Assembly (NCBI GenBank): GCA_028712155.1
Contig: JAQTQO010000013.1
Span: 1-37,624, forward strand
Length of the DNA: 37,624 nucleotides
Reading direction: 5' to 3'
From: Patescibacteria group bacterium
GTDB lineage: Bacteria > Patescibacteriota > Patescibacteriia > Buchananbacterales > GWA2-38-13
Shown here: one piece after another, positions 24,163 to 31,496 of the stretch
How the letters are laid out: each line of letters opens with the position of its first letter
How positions within the stretch are numbered: the stretch's first letter is position 1
Notes under the pieces: generated by a model
The model's input: the letters and a program-made list of their open reading frames with translations, nothing else
Told to the model about the DNA's origin: nothing
The model's database searches: none
Made by a program: the position numbers and the translations under genes

Positions 24163-25419
24163 TCACCCGCCGCACTGACCGCCGCAATCTTCGCACGAGC
24201 ATACCTGCTGCGCATGCGCATCCAAAAAATTGCGGAACTGCTGCTCGAGATAATCAAGCTGCGCCTCCGACAGCCCCTGGTGGCAGCCGACCACCATCGC
24301 ATTGCGCATAATGTATTCCGTGTTCGGACAACCGCCGGCGACCATGCGGTGCGAGATCTTGCCAAACCCCGGCTGCTTGAGGATATTGCCGGTGAACACC
24401 GGCCGGGTCTGAATGTTTTTTTGTTCAAGATACTGCACCAGCTCCAGGCGGGAAAACGGCGCGCGCGGAGTCAGAATCAATGGGAACGCGAGCCACGCCG
24501 TCTGGGTGTTTTGCGTCTGCTCCGGCAGGATGAACCAGTCGTCATACGCGCCAAAAAACTTCAGCAACCGCGCGAAGTGTTTTCGCCGCAGCGCCGCGTA
24601 GCGCGGGAACTTCTCAAGCTGCACCAGGGCAAACGCGGCGGACAGTTCCAGCGGCAGGAAATTGTAGCCGATCTCGCTGAAAATGAACTTCGCGTCGTAT
24701 GGAATGCCGTGGAGCTTGGTACGGAAACGGTTCTTGAGCAGTTCCGACGCGGCCTTTTCGCCGAACAGCGACGACTCTCTCCCCCATCCCCGCAGCACCA
24801 GCAGCCGGCGCGCCCATTTCGGATCGTTGACGCAGATCATGCCGCCGCCGCCGGCGCCGTTAATGATGTGCGAGCCGTAGAAACTGGTGGTGGAAATATG
24901 CGAGTAGCTGCCCGACGGCTTACCGCCGTATTTGGCGCCCAGCGTGTCGCAAGAATCCTCGATCAGCCACAGCTTGTGCTTGCGCGCGACTGCCGCCAGC
25001 TCCCGCAGGTTGGGCACGTTGCCCAGCAGCGACGGGATCATCAATGCCCGCGTCTTTTTGGTAATTGCGCGTTTGATCTGGTCGATCTTTGCCACATACG
25101 TTCCAAGTCCGACGTCCACAAACACCGGCGTGAGGCCTTTCTGCACGATGGGCGCCACGGTGGTGGCAAACGTCAACAGCGGCGTGATGACCTCGGATCC
25201 GCGCGGCAAATTCAGCAATTCAAGCGCCAAAAGATTTGCCGAAGACCCGGAGTTCACCATCAGCCCGAATTTTTTGCCAAACAGCCTGGCGATTTTATGT
25301 TCGAATTCCTCGGCTTTATCGCCCAAGGCGGTATTGCCGCGCAATACCTTGACGACCGCATCAATCTCTTCCTGCCCGTGCAGGGATAAACCGTACGGAA
25401 CGCGCATATTCTTTGCCAT
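24163..25419 (-). CDS. DegT/DnrJ/EryC1/StrS-family PLP enzyme, RfbH/ColD-like sugar 3-dehydratase (His at the PLP-Lys site)
   Basis: This 418-residue PLP enzyme has NSGSSANLLAL at 56-66, Asp155 of IEDSCDTLGA for the PLP ring nitrogen, and SFYGSHIING at 179-188. Aminotransferases have Lys where this protein has His184. The same Lys-to-His change marks the C-3 dehydrases RfbH/DdhC (E1) and ColD. The YDAKFIFSEIGYNF block (241-254) matches RfbH-like proteins. The Cys cluster that holds the [2Fe-2S] centre in E1 is absent; that segment reads RESSLFGEKAASELL. The protein ends instead in CSCEDCGGQCGG (407-418). Likely substrates are CDP-4-keto-6-deoxyglucose (rfbF/rfbG are nearby) or GDP-4-keto-6-deoxymannose (gmd is nearby). 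No E3 reductase is visible. No SD is seen; TACAAT about 20 bases upstream may be its -10. Confidence 0.8.
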   Translation of the reverse strand: MAKNMRVPYGLSLHGQEEIDAVVKVLRGNTALGDKAEEFEHKIARLFGKKFGLMVNSGSSANLLALELLNLPRGSEVITPLLTFATTVAPIVQKGLTPVFVDVGLGTYVAKIDQIKRAITKKTRALMIPSLLGNVPNLRELAAVARKHKLWLIEDSCDTLGAKYGGKPSGSYSHISTTSFYGSHIINGAGGGGMICVNDPKWARRLLVLRGWGRESSLFGEKAASELLKNRFRTKLHGIPYDAKFIFSEIGYNFLPLELSAAFALVQLEKFPRYAALRRKHFARLLKFFGAYDDWFILPEQTQNTQTAWLAFPLILTPRAPFSRLELVQYLEQKNIQTRPVFTGNILKQPGFGKISHRMVAGGCPNTEYIMRNAMVVGCHQGLSEAQLDYLEQQFRNFLDAHAQQVCSCEDCGGQCGG

Positions 25420-25508
25420 AAAACGAATGTAAAAATTGTAGACTAATGTTTCAAAGTATACTCTATTTGATAATTTTTTTCCATCCTATCAGCTTGGACA
25501 CGAAACAT

Positions 25509-25548
25509 AAAAAAACCGCCACCCTGCCTTGTACAAGTGTGGCGGTTT
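25509..25548 (-). terminator. Intrinsic terminator of the first Nudix-like gene
   Basis: On the minus strand AAACCGCCAC pairs with GTGGCGGTTT around a loop that contains the small palindrome CTTGTACAAG. Seven T follow. It begins 9 bases after the stop at 25558. Confidence 0.9.
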
Positions 25549-25557
25549 ATGCGCGAC

Positions 25558-26211
25558 CTAGAGACTCCCGACGATGCGCTCGACTTTCTCGAAGTGCTCC
25601 GCTGCTGCCGGAATGATGAGACCCCGGTGGGCCCAGTTGGTATCGGCCGGGAGATTGTCAACGTCGAACCACTCTCCCCTGCTTGACCCCGAAATCCGGG
25701 CGAGCCACACTTCGCTCTGGCAATGGCCGCGGTTTTCGGCCAGCTTCTCGCGGGTCAGGATCTCCCGTGGCGGACGGATGACCGTGACGAACACCGGCTC
25801 ACCATTGAGCGGACAGCCATACTCCTTCTCCACCAGTCGGCGGAACACGTCCGGGGGCAATTCCCCAACGCGGGTGATCGAACCACCGCAGTGATACTGG
25901 TTCGGGAAAGCCTCGAGAGGACCGCGCCGGAGCAAAAGCACTTGCAGCTTACCGTTCGCCGGATCGCGGCGCAGGCAGACCAGTTCGACGGCCACGCTCA
26001 CGCTCCGTAGGGCGATTGCTTCGTAGAGCTCCTTCCCGTAGGGCGCGAACGGGTCGATGAGTGCCAAGGCGGCGGCGACGGTACGCTTGACCTGTTCGTA
26101 GAACGCCTGATCCACATCCCTGGCTTCATTCAACGCGCGGACTGCCCGTAGAAACTTCTCCAGTTGCGCAGGATCCACTTCCGGCGCGACTAGAATCGGC
26201 GTGTTTTCCAA
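25558..26211 (-). CDS. Divergent Nudix-like protein, monocistronic
   Basis: The protein has 217 residues and starts with TTG at 26211, seven bases after AAGGAGG (26219-26225). This is one of the best ribosome sites in the window and decides the start over the longer frame. Residues 1-65 are mostly helical. Residues 70-190 look like a Nudix fold: VELVCLRRD, VLLLRRGPLEAFPNQYHCGGSI, then a degenerate box with E117, R125, K129, E130 and G132. The usual RE reads RL and the usual EE reads KE, and the first spacing is one residue longer than the consensus. It keeps the Glu that is also retained in GDP-mannose mannosyl hydrolase. Substrate unknown; it has its own terminator. Confidence 0.75.
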   Translation of the reverse strand: MENTPILVAPEVDPAQLEKFLRAVRALNEARDVDQAFYEQVKRTVAAALALIDPFAPYGKELYEAIALRSVSVAVELVCLRRDPANGKLQVLLLRRGPLEAFPNQYHCGGSITRVGELPPDVFRRLVEKEYGCPLNGEPVFVTVIRPPREILTREKLAENRGHCQSEVWLARISGSSRGEWFDVDNLPADTNWAHRGLIIPAAAEHFEKVERIVGSL

Positions 26212-26279
26212 TGTACAACCTCCTTCGGATTGTCGGTTATATTGATGTGAACCAACGCTGTAACATAGCACGAAGGAGC

Positions 26280-26317
26280 AAAAAAATCAACCGACCCACT
26301 GCGATGGGCCGGTTGAT
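26280..26317 (-). terminator. Intrinsic terminator of the second Nudix-like gene
   Basis: On the minus strand ATCAACCGGCCCA pairs with TGGGTCGGTTGAT (13 bp with one wobble) around TCGCAG, followed by seven T. It begins 13 bases after the stop at 26331. Confidence 0.92.
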
Positions 26318-26330
26318 CAATGTGATAAGA

Positions 26331-26807
26331 CTACTTTTCCGCGAGCGCCGCCCGCACTTTCTTCCATACCCGCTGGTGCTCCCAGATGATGTCTTTGGGC
26401 ATGCGGGCGAAAAACTTTCCTTTTTTGGGAGTGCGTTCAACCGTGCAGCGCCACACCAGGGATACACCATGTCCGCGCCCGGCGCCGGGGTAATTGAGCA
26501 CGGACATAAAACGCGCGCGGGTGACGCCGACCCCGAGTTCATGGCGCGCGACGTACCGGATGCGATGCAAAAATGTTTCCCCGTATCGCAGCAACCCGCC
26601 CGGAAAATGCCAACCCCGCCAGTATTTGTCGTCGCGCCAGGTGAGAAGAATCCTGCCGTGCCGGTCTACCACCACCAGCTCGCACGCCAGAAACGGCACG
26701 ACCAAAATGAGCGCCTCAAAAATGGACTCGGGCAAATCGCGTTTCGGTCGCGCGATTTTCCCCAGCAGTGTTACGAGCTGATTTTGCTCCCGCTTGGTCA
26801 ACGCCAT
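26331..26807 (-). CDS. Nudix hydrolase resembling GDP-mannose mannosyl hydrolase
   Basis: The protein has 158 residues. ELVVVDRHGRILLTWRDD (43-60) and YWRGWHFPGGLLRYGE (62-77) lead into a modified Nudix box with E77, then Y85-V86 in place of RE, H89-E90 in place of EE, and G92. GDP-mannose mannosyl hydrolases also have a modified box that keeps only the later Glu (ELG), so cleavage of a nucleotide-sugar glycosyl bond is more likely than pyrophosphate cleavage. That is inference. ATG 26807 has no SD; the gene ends in its own 13-bp terminator and follows rfbG by 38 bases. It might recycle or balance GDP- or CDP-sugars made by its neighbours. Confidence 0.8.
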   Translation of the reverse strand: MALTKREQNQLVTLLGKIARPKRDLPESIFEALILVVPFLACELVVVDRHGRILLTWRDDKYWRGWHFPGGLLRYGETFLHRIRYVARHELGVGVTRARFMSVLNYPGAGRGHGVSLVWRCTVERTPKKGKFFARMPKDIIWEHQRVWKKVRAALAEK

Positions 26808-26845
26808 TGGTGTTGGTATGCAGAGACCCGTGCGAATTCAGTCAC

Positions 26846-27871
26846 TCACGCGGCGGCCGGCTGATGCTGCCGGAAAAATTCATCATACCACGAAATCGTC
26901 CGCCGCAAACCATCATCGAGAGTGTATTGCGGCTGCCAGCCGAGCACCTCGCGCGCTTTTTGGGAAGACAGGTACTGCGCCGGAATTTCGTTGGTCGCCG
27001 TATTCAGAATCGTGGGGGGAAGCGCCTTGCCCATCAGCGCGGTAATCCGCTGCACCATCTCAAGCACCGTGACGGGATTGCCGCTGGCAAAATTGAACGC
27101 CTGTCCTGCCAGCTGCTTTTCGCGCAGATTCTCGGCCAACATCCGGTACGCGGCCGCCACATCCTCAATATAAAAGTAGTCGCGCACCAGCATCCCGTTA
27201 CTCCGGATGATCGGCGATTGATCGTGCCAGAGGAACTTGACGGTGCCCGGCACTACGCGGTTGAAATTCAAATCACCGCCGCCGAAAAAATTACCGCAGC
27301 GCACGATCGCCACCGGCGTCCGGTACGTATGAAAATAGCTCTGGCTGATGAGGTCCACGCAGCTTTTGCTGACGTCATAAGGGTAGCGGCCCGACAGCGA
27401 CGTTGCTTCGGTGTACGGCAAGACATCCTGATTCCCGTACGCTTTGTCCGACGACGCCACGATCACCCGCTCCACGTGCGGATTGCGCCGCACCGCTTCG
27501 AGCAAATTCCACGTGCCGCGGATGTTGGACTCAAACGTCGAGATCGGATTGCGGTTGGCAATACCAACAATGGCTTGCGCACCAAGATGAAAAACGGTAT
27601 CCACTTCGTACTCGTTGAGCACGCGCTCAAGCAAATCCCCGTTGCCCAGCTCGCCGAATACCTGGTTGACCAGCGGCAAACAACCGCACGTGTACAGGTA
27701 CGAGCGGTGCGGAATATCGCGCACCAAAATCGTCACATGCGCGCCCGCGTCCACCAGGCTTTTCACGAGCCACGGACCAAGCAACCCCGTAGCACCGGTA
27801 ACAAAAACATTCCGGTCGTACCAGAATCGGGCCGAGGCTGCGGCAATATTTCTCGATGTTTCCACTGCCAT
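26846..27871 (-). CDS. rfbG: CDP-glucose 4,6-dehydratase
   Basis: This 341-residue extended SDR has FVTGATGLLGPWLVKSLV at 23-40 (NAD site), FHLGAQAIVGIANRNP at 94-109, and the active-site SSDKAYG at 140-146, a form characteristic of this family with Asp142 and Lys143. The SDR pair is Tyr165/Lys169 in YPYDVSK, and RCGNFFGGGDLN is also diagnostic. It converts CDP-D-glucose to CDP-4-keto-6-deoxy-D-glucose in the cytosol, the substrate for C-3 deoxygenation. It lies 123 bases after the cytidylyltransferase gene, with a small hairpin between them, so the pair probably forms one unit with partial attenuation. Confidence 0.93.
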   Translation of the reverse strand: MAVETSRNIAAASARFWYDRNVFVTGATGLLGPWLVKSLVDAGAHVTILVRDIPHRSYLYTCGCLPLVNQVFGELGNGDLLERVLNEYEVDTVFHLGAQAIVGIANRNPISTFESNIRGTWNLLEAVRRNPHVERVIVASSDKAYGNQDVLPYTEATSLSGRYPYDVSKSCVDLISQSYFHTYRTPVAIVRCGNFFGGGDLNFNRVVPGTVKFLWHDQSPIIRSNGMLVRDYFYIEDVAAAYRMLAENLREKQLAGQAFNFASGNPVTVLEMVQRITALMGKALPPTILNTATNEIPAQYLSSQKAREVLGWQPQYTLDDGLRRTISWYDEFFRQHQPAAA

Positions 27872-27941
27872 ACTGGGTCAAGTCACGTCTGGGAACTCTA
27901 CAACTTTTGCCGCAAATCGTCAACCCCTCAACGCAAAATTA

Positions 27942-27963
27942 CCGACGGCCTGCTTGCCGTCGG
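27942..27963 (-). terminator. Weak terminator or attenuator between rfbF and rfbG
   Basis: CCGACGGC pairs perfectly with GCCGTCGG around a 6-base loop. On the minus strand it is followed by TAATTTT, a poor T-tract. It may reduce rather than stop transcription into rfbG. Confidence 0.5.
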
Positions 27964-27994
27964 TCTCTCTCCGCAAGATCGGCGCGCGGGAACG

Positions 27995-28798
27995 CTACGG
28001 TTGGTGCGCCGCATGCTCCCACACTACCCACGGTCGCTGCCCGCGATCCCACATCCGGTTGATTTCCTCGTAGTGCTGGTAGGTATCCATGGCGTAGAAA
28101 AATCCTTCATGCCGGAAAACCGACAACTGCCCTTCCTGCGCCAGAGTTTTGAGCGGCTGCTGTTCGAGCACGCAACTTCCGTCCGGCGAGAGGTAGCGGA
28201 AAATTTCCCGGTTGAACACGGCGTACCCGCCGTTAATGTACCCTTCCAGCTGCGGCTTCTCGCTGAAGTTGGTCACGCGGTTGCCGTTGACTTCCAGGAT
28301 GCCGAACCGTGAATTGGGGTGGACGCCGCAGACGGTGCCGATCGTCCCCTGCTGTTGATGGAACTCCGCGACTTTGGAAATCGGAATGTCGGACAGACCG
28401 TCGCCGTAGGTCATCAAGAACGACTCGTCTTTGCCCAAGTACGGTTCAATGCGCGCAATGCGCGAACCGGTCAAGGTTTCCTGGCCGGTGTCGGCGAGCG
28501 TAATCGTCCAATCTTCAAGATGCTGCGGATGGTGGTGGCGGATGCGCTCACTGCCGTTGCGGCGCAGTGTGACGGTCACGTCGTTGCTGCGCTCCTCGAA
28601 ATTGAGGAAGTAATCCCGTATCATTTCTCCCTTATAGCCCAGGCACAAAATAAATTCCTTGAAACCGTAGTGCGAGTAAATTTTCATGATATGCCAAAGG
28701 ATCGGCCGGCCGCCGATGGTTACCATGGGTTTGGGCTTGTATTCGGTTTCTTCGCGCAGCCGGGTGCCCTTTCCGCCGCACAAAATCACGACTTTCAT
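27995..28798 (-). CDS. rfbF: Glucose-1-phosphate cytidylyltransferase
   Basis: The protein has 267 residues. The nucleotidyltransferase signature LCGGKGTRLREETEYKPKPM runs from 6 to 25, with the family's GGRPILWHIMKIYSHYGF following. FILCLGYKGEMIRDYF, FLMTYGDGLSDI (metal-binding Asp), HPNSRFGIL and YINGGYAVFN are all typical of RfbF. It makes CDP-glucose from glucose-1-phosphate and CTP. It begins only 26 bases after the T-tract of the previous gene's terminator, with no SD, so it needs either read-through or a leaderless promoter in that short gap (AATAAT lies 9 bases before the ATG). Confidence 0.95.
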   Translation of the reverse strand: MKVVILCGGKGTRLREETEYKPKPMVTIGGRPILWHIMKIYSHYGFKEFILCLGYKGEMIRDYFLNFEERSNDVTVTLRRNGSERIRHHHPQHLEDWTITLADTGQETLTGSRIARIEPYLGKDESFLMTYGDGLSDIPISKVAEFHQQQGTIGTVCGVHPNSRFGILEVNGNRVTNFSEKPQLEGYINGGYAVFNREIFRYLSPDGSCVLEQQPLKTLAQEGQLSVFRHEGFFYAMDTYQHYEEINRMWDRGQRPWVVWEHAAHQP

Positions 28799-28824
28799 AG
28801 GATCTTGATTATTTCCATGGTAAT

Positions 28825-28858
28825 AAAAAAACGCCCATCAGTCAATGCTGATGGGCGT
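28825..28858 (-). terminator. Strong intrinsic terminator of the third Nudix-like gene
   Basis: ACGCCCATCAG pairs perfectly with CTGATGGGCGT around a 6-base loop, followed on the minus strand by seven T. It begins 23 bases after the stop at 28882. Confidence 0.95.
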
Positions 28859-28881
28859 AACGCTCACCATCCCTTGAAAGG

Positions 28882-29394
28882 TTAATCCTCGGTTACCCCC
28901 AACTCATTCAGAACGGCCTTCCGTTCATCCTCGAACATCCACATCGACTCGCCGTGGTACTGCGTCCCGAGTTCCTTGCCGCTGGCGATGGCCTCAGCGC
29001 CGCAGATTTCCTTTGCCTCTCTGGCATCCACCAAGTGAAGGCCGGCAAACCCACGGGGGATCGAAGCGATCGTCTGCCACGGCACGTAAACGAGGCAGTG
29101 AATCGATCCCGCCGCCCCCTTGGAGCGATCCATCCCGATGCGGGATGAAGCTTCGGCACGATCGGCGACGGCCGGCCCCAACTGCTGGGTGACGATGCGG
29201 CGGATGCCGCAAATCATGCTCTCGCCGGATTCGAGCGTACCGAAGGCGCTGACGCGCCAGACGCCCGGCCAGGCCCGGCGGACTTTCCGGGGCAGCTGAT
29301 TTGGCTCTAAAATCCCCGGCTGCTGGAGTAGAACGTGCTTGACACGTTTGAGCATCGTGACGACGATGACGCGGACGACCCGTTGTTTTGCCAA
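28882..29394 (-). CDS. Nudix-like protein with catalytic carboxylates replaced, monocistronic
   Basis: The protein has 170 residues and starts with TTG at 29394, six bases after GGAGG. Residues 5-30 (VVRVIVVTMLKRVKHVLLQQ) and 44-52 (GVWRVSAFG) fit the first strands of a Nudix fold. The box region GTLESGESMICGIRRIVTQQ (52-71) keeps the Gly, Glu58, Arg66 and Gly73 spacing. The three metal-binding Glu are Ile67, Gln70 and Gln71. As a hydrolase it should be inactive, so a binding or regulatory role is more likely. The Nudix assignment rests on spacing, not overall identity. It has its own promoter and a perfect terminator, and lies upstream of rfbF. Confidence 0.7.
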   Translation of the reverse strand: MAKQRVVRVIVVTMLKRVKHVLLQQPGILEPNQLPRKVRRAWPGVWRVSAFGTLESGESMICGIRRIVTQQLGPAVADRAEASSRIGMDRSKGAAGSIHCLVYVPWQTIASIPRGFAGLHLVDAREAKEICGAEAIASGKELGTQYHGESMWMFEDERKAVLNELGVTED

Positions 29395-29446
29395 GGTACA
29401 CCTCCACTACTAACACTAAAAGAAATATCCAATAAACCAAACGCAT

Positions 29447-29473
29447 CTTATAGCAAGAGCTTCAATTTGACAA
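29447..29473 (-). promoter_or_regulatory. Promoter of the third Nudix-like gene
   Basis: On the minus strand TTGTCA (29468-29473), a 15-base spacer and TGC-TATAAG (29447-29452 plus the TG extension) form a plausible promoter. The spacer is short, but the extended -10 can compensate. The leader is about 45 bases and includes GGAGG. Confidence 0.5.
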
Positions 29474-29509
29474 CCTTGAGACCATAGAAAAATGTGAGCA
29501 AGCAAAAAT

Positions 29510-29590
29510 TGTCATTCCTGCGAAAGCAGGAATCCAGTAAATGAACCCGTTTTATCATTTCTGGATCCCGCATCCGGGTGCGGGATGACA
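29510..29590. mobile_element. MITE/REP-like palindromic element
   Basis: TGTCATTCCTGC at the left end is an imperfect inverted repeat of GCGGGATGACA at the right end. Internal arms GCAGGAATCCAG and CTGGATCCCGC also face each other, giving two nested hairpins over 81 bp with an AT-rich centre. Elements with TGTCATTCC...GGAATGACA ends are scattered in many bacterial genomes. Here it fills most of the 207-bp spacer after the asparagine synthase gene. On the minus strand the CTGCTTTCGCAG hairpin followed by AATTTTTG could also terminate that operon. Confidence 0.65.
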
Positions 29591-29601
29591 GCTTTTTTCA
29601 T

Positions 29602-31473
29602 CTACTCCTTTCCCCACCGCTGCCACCACAGCTGAAAGCACATCAGCGTCCACAATTCCTTACGGTTGTCGGCGCGGCCATCAAGATGATCAGACAATAA
29701 ACGTTGAACCACTGCCGGTTGGAATATTCCCTGGTGCCGCAAGGCGTCGGCGGAGAGCAAATCCTGGGCAAGCGGTTTGAGCTCGCCGCGCAGCCACGCG
29801 CCGATCGGCACGGCAAACCCCTGCTTGCGCCGGCTCACGATACCCACGGGCAAACGATCCCGCATCAAGCGCTTGAGGAGAAACTTGGTATGGTACCGGT
29901 GGAGTTTGAGCGGCCACGGCAGCGAGAACGCAAACTCCACCAAACGGTAGTCAAGGATCGGCGCGCGCACTTCCAGCGACGCATACATTGACGCGCGATC
30001 GACTTTCACCAGCACATCATCCATCAGATAGCTCTTGAGGTACCAGTAGCTCAGGCGCGACCAGCGGGGAATCCGCCCGGGTTCGGGCAAACGGCTGGTT
30101 GGGTCGGAAATCCAATCGCCCCGGCAGCGCTCGCGCGCGTCGTCGGTCAGCAGCGCGCCGATCCGGTCCGGCGGAAATGAGCCGCGCCAAACCAGGTGGC
30201 GCTGATCGTCGGGGTACCCCAATCCTTGCAGGAACCGCTGCATTTTGTCGCGGAACGTAAAATAATCGTAGGAATGCGGGCGTAATCGCGGCACGCGGGA
30301 AACAAAATGACGCCGGACGCCGTGCGGCAGAAACCTCAACAGCTGCGCCAGGTACTCGGCCTGAAACGTCTGGTACCCCAAAAACAACTCGTCGCCGCCG
30401 TCACCGCCGAGCGCCACCGTCACCTGATTTTTGGCAAACTTGGACAGCAGGTAGGTCGGAATTAACGAGGCATCGGCCAGCGGTTCGTCGCATAAGTCGG
30501 AAATTTTTGGCACCAGTTCCAGGGCCTGCGCCGGACGCAGCACCTGATCGTAATGTTCGGTGCCGAGATGCTTGGCGACGCGGCGGGCGTGCGATGATTC
30601 GTCAAAACTCGCTTCGGCAAAGCCGATGGAAAACGTCTTAATCGGTTTCGAACTCGCCGCCTGCGCGTAGTAGGCCACGGTACTGGAATCAATGCCACCG
30701 GACAGAAATACGCCGAGCGGCACGTCGGAAACCATGCGAATCCGCACCGCGTCGGAAAGCAAGGTGTCCAATCGCGGCAAGGCTTCCCGGAGCGTCACCG
30801 GTGTCACCTGGAGCTTCACATCCCAAAAACGCGTAACCTCGGGTTCGCGGCCGGGCGCGTACGTACACGTGCAACCCTCCGGCAACTTGCGCATCCCGGC
30901 ATAGATGGAATGCGGGGTGGGAACATATTCATGCGTCAGGTACTGCGCCAGCGACTGCCAATCCATTTCGCGCTTCACGAGCGGATGCTGCAGTAACGCT
31001 TTAGGCTCCGATCCGAACACCAACGTCCCCTGCCACACGCCCCAGTACAGCGGCTTCTTCCCCAAGCGGTCGCGCGCCAAAATAAGTTGGTTGCTTCCCC
31101 CATCCCATACCGCCACTGCGAACATGCCGTTGCAGCGCGCAAACACTTCCGATCCCCACTGCTCATAGCCGTGGACGATCACTTCGGTATCCGATTGGGT
31201 GGAAAAGCGGTGGCCGGCGCGGGTGAGTTCATTTTTCAAATCCCGAAAATTGTAAATTTCCCCATTAAAAACCACGGCAACGGTTTTGGTTTCGTTGAAC
31301 ATCGGCTGCCGCCCGCCGGTCAGGTCGATGATGGAAAGCCGCCGGAATCCCAGCCCGACATTTCCGGCAATAAAAAAACCTTCGTCATCTGGCCCGCGAT
31401 GGGCGATGACGGAGGTCATCTTCCGGAGAATATCTTCATTGCCCTGGCCGACGTAGCCAGCAATACCGCACAT
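29602..31473 (-). CDS. asnB: Asparagine synthase (glutamine-hydrolysing) homologue
   Basis: The protein has 623 residues, the full family length. It starts MCGIAGYVG, so Cys2 is the free N-terminal glutaminase nucleophile; this fixes the start at ATG 31473 although the frame is open 84 codons further upstream. The glutaminase half has AHRGPDDEG (24-32), FNGEIYNF (69-76) and SDTEVIVHGY (94-103). The synthetase half has the ATP loop FLSGGIDSS at 256-264 and LGGDGGDELFLGY. Paralogues of this family are common in O-antigen and capsule loci, where they may amidate uronic acids or other glycan carboxyls instead of making free asparagine. Either role is possible. It follows the ArnC-like gene by 23 bases. 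Confidence 0.9.
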   Translation of the reverse strand: MCGIAGYVGQGNEDILRKMTSVIAHRGPDDEGFFIAGNVGLGFRRLSIIDLTGGRQPMFNETKTVAVVFNGEIYNFRDLKNELTRAGHRFSTQSDTEVIVHGYEQWGSEVFARCNGMFAVAVWDGGSNQLILARDRLGKKPLYWGVWQGTLVFGSEPKALLQHPLVKREMDWQSLAQYLTHEYVPTPHSIYAGMRKLPEGCTCTYAPGREPEVTRFWDVKLQVTPVTLREALPRLDTLLSDAVRIRMVSDVPLGVFLSGGIDSSTVAYYAQAASSKPIKTFSIGFAEASFDESSHARRVAKHLGTEHYDQVLRPAQALELVPKISDLCDEPLADASLIPTYLLSKFAKNQVTVALGGDGGDELFLGYQTFQAEYLAQLLRFLPHGVRRHFVSRVPRLRPHSYDYFTFRDKMQRFLQGLGYPDDQRHLVWRGSFPPDRIGALLTDDARERCRGDWISDPTSRLPEPGRIPRWSRLSYWYLKSYLMDDVLVKVDRASMYASLEVRAPILDYRLVEFAFSLPWPLKLHRYHTKFLLKRLMRDRLPVGIVSRRKQGFAVPIGAWLRGELKPLAQDLLSADALRHQGIFQPAVVQRLLSDHLDGRADNRKELWTLMCFQLWWQRWGKE

Positions 31474-31496
31474 ACATAAAATCCAAAATGCGGGAA

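Noticed and set aside
24148-25389. Open frame of 413 codons on the plus strand
   Set aside because: Antisense to the DegT/RfbH-like gene. Composition is shadow-like and no ribosome site precedes it.
25443-25661. Open frame of 72 codons on the minus strand
   Set aside because: It starts inside the first Nudix-like gene in another frame and runs through that gene's terminator.
27942-27963. Full terminator separating rfbF from rfbG
   Set aside because: The stem is perfect but the following TAATTTT is a poor T-tract, so I call it only an attenuator or weak terminator.
26768-28312. Open frame of 514 codons on the plus strand
   Set aside because: It is antisense to rfbG and part of rfbF, both well conserved. 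No motif is seen and it crosses the promoter-less spacer between them.
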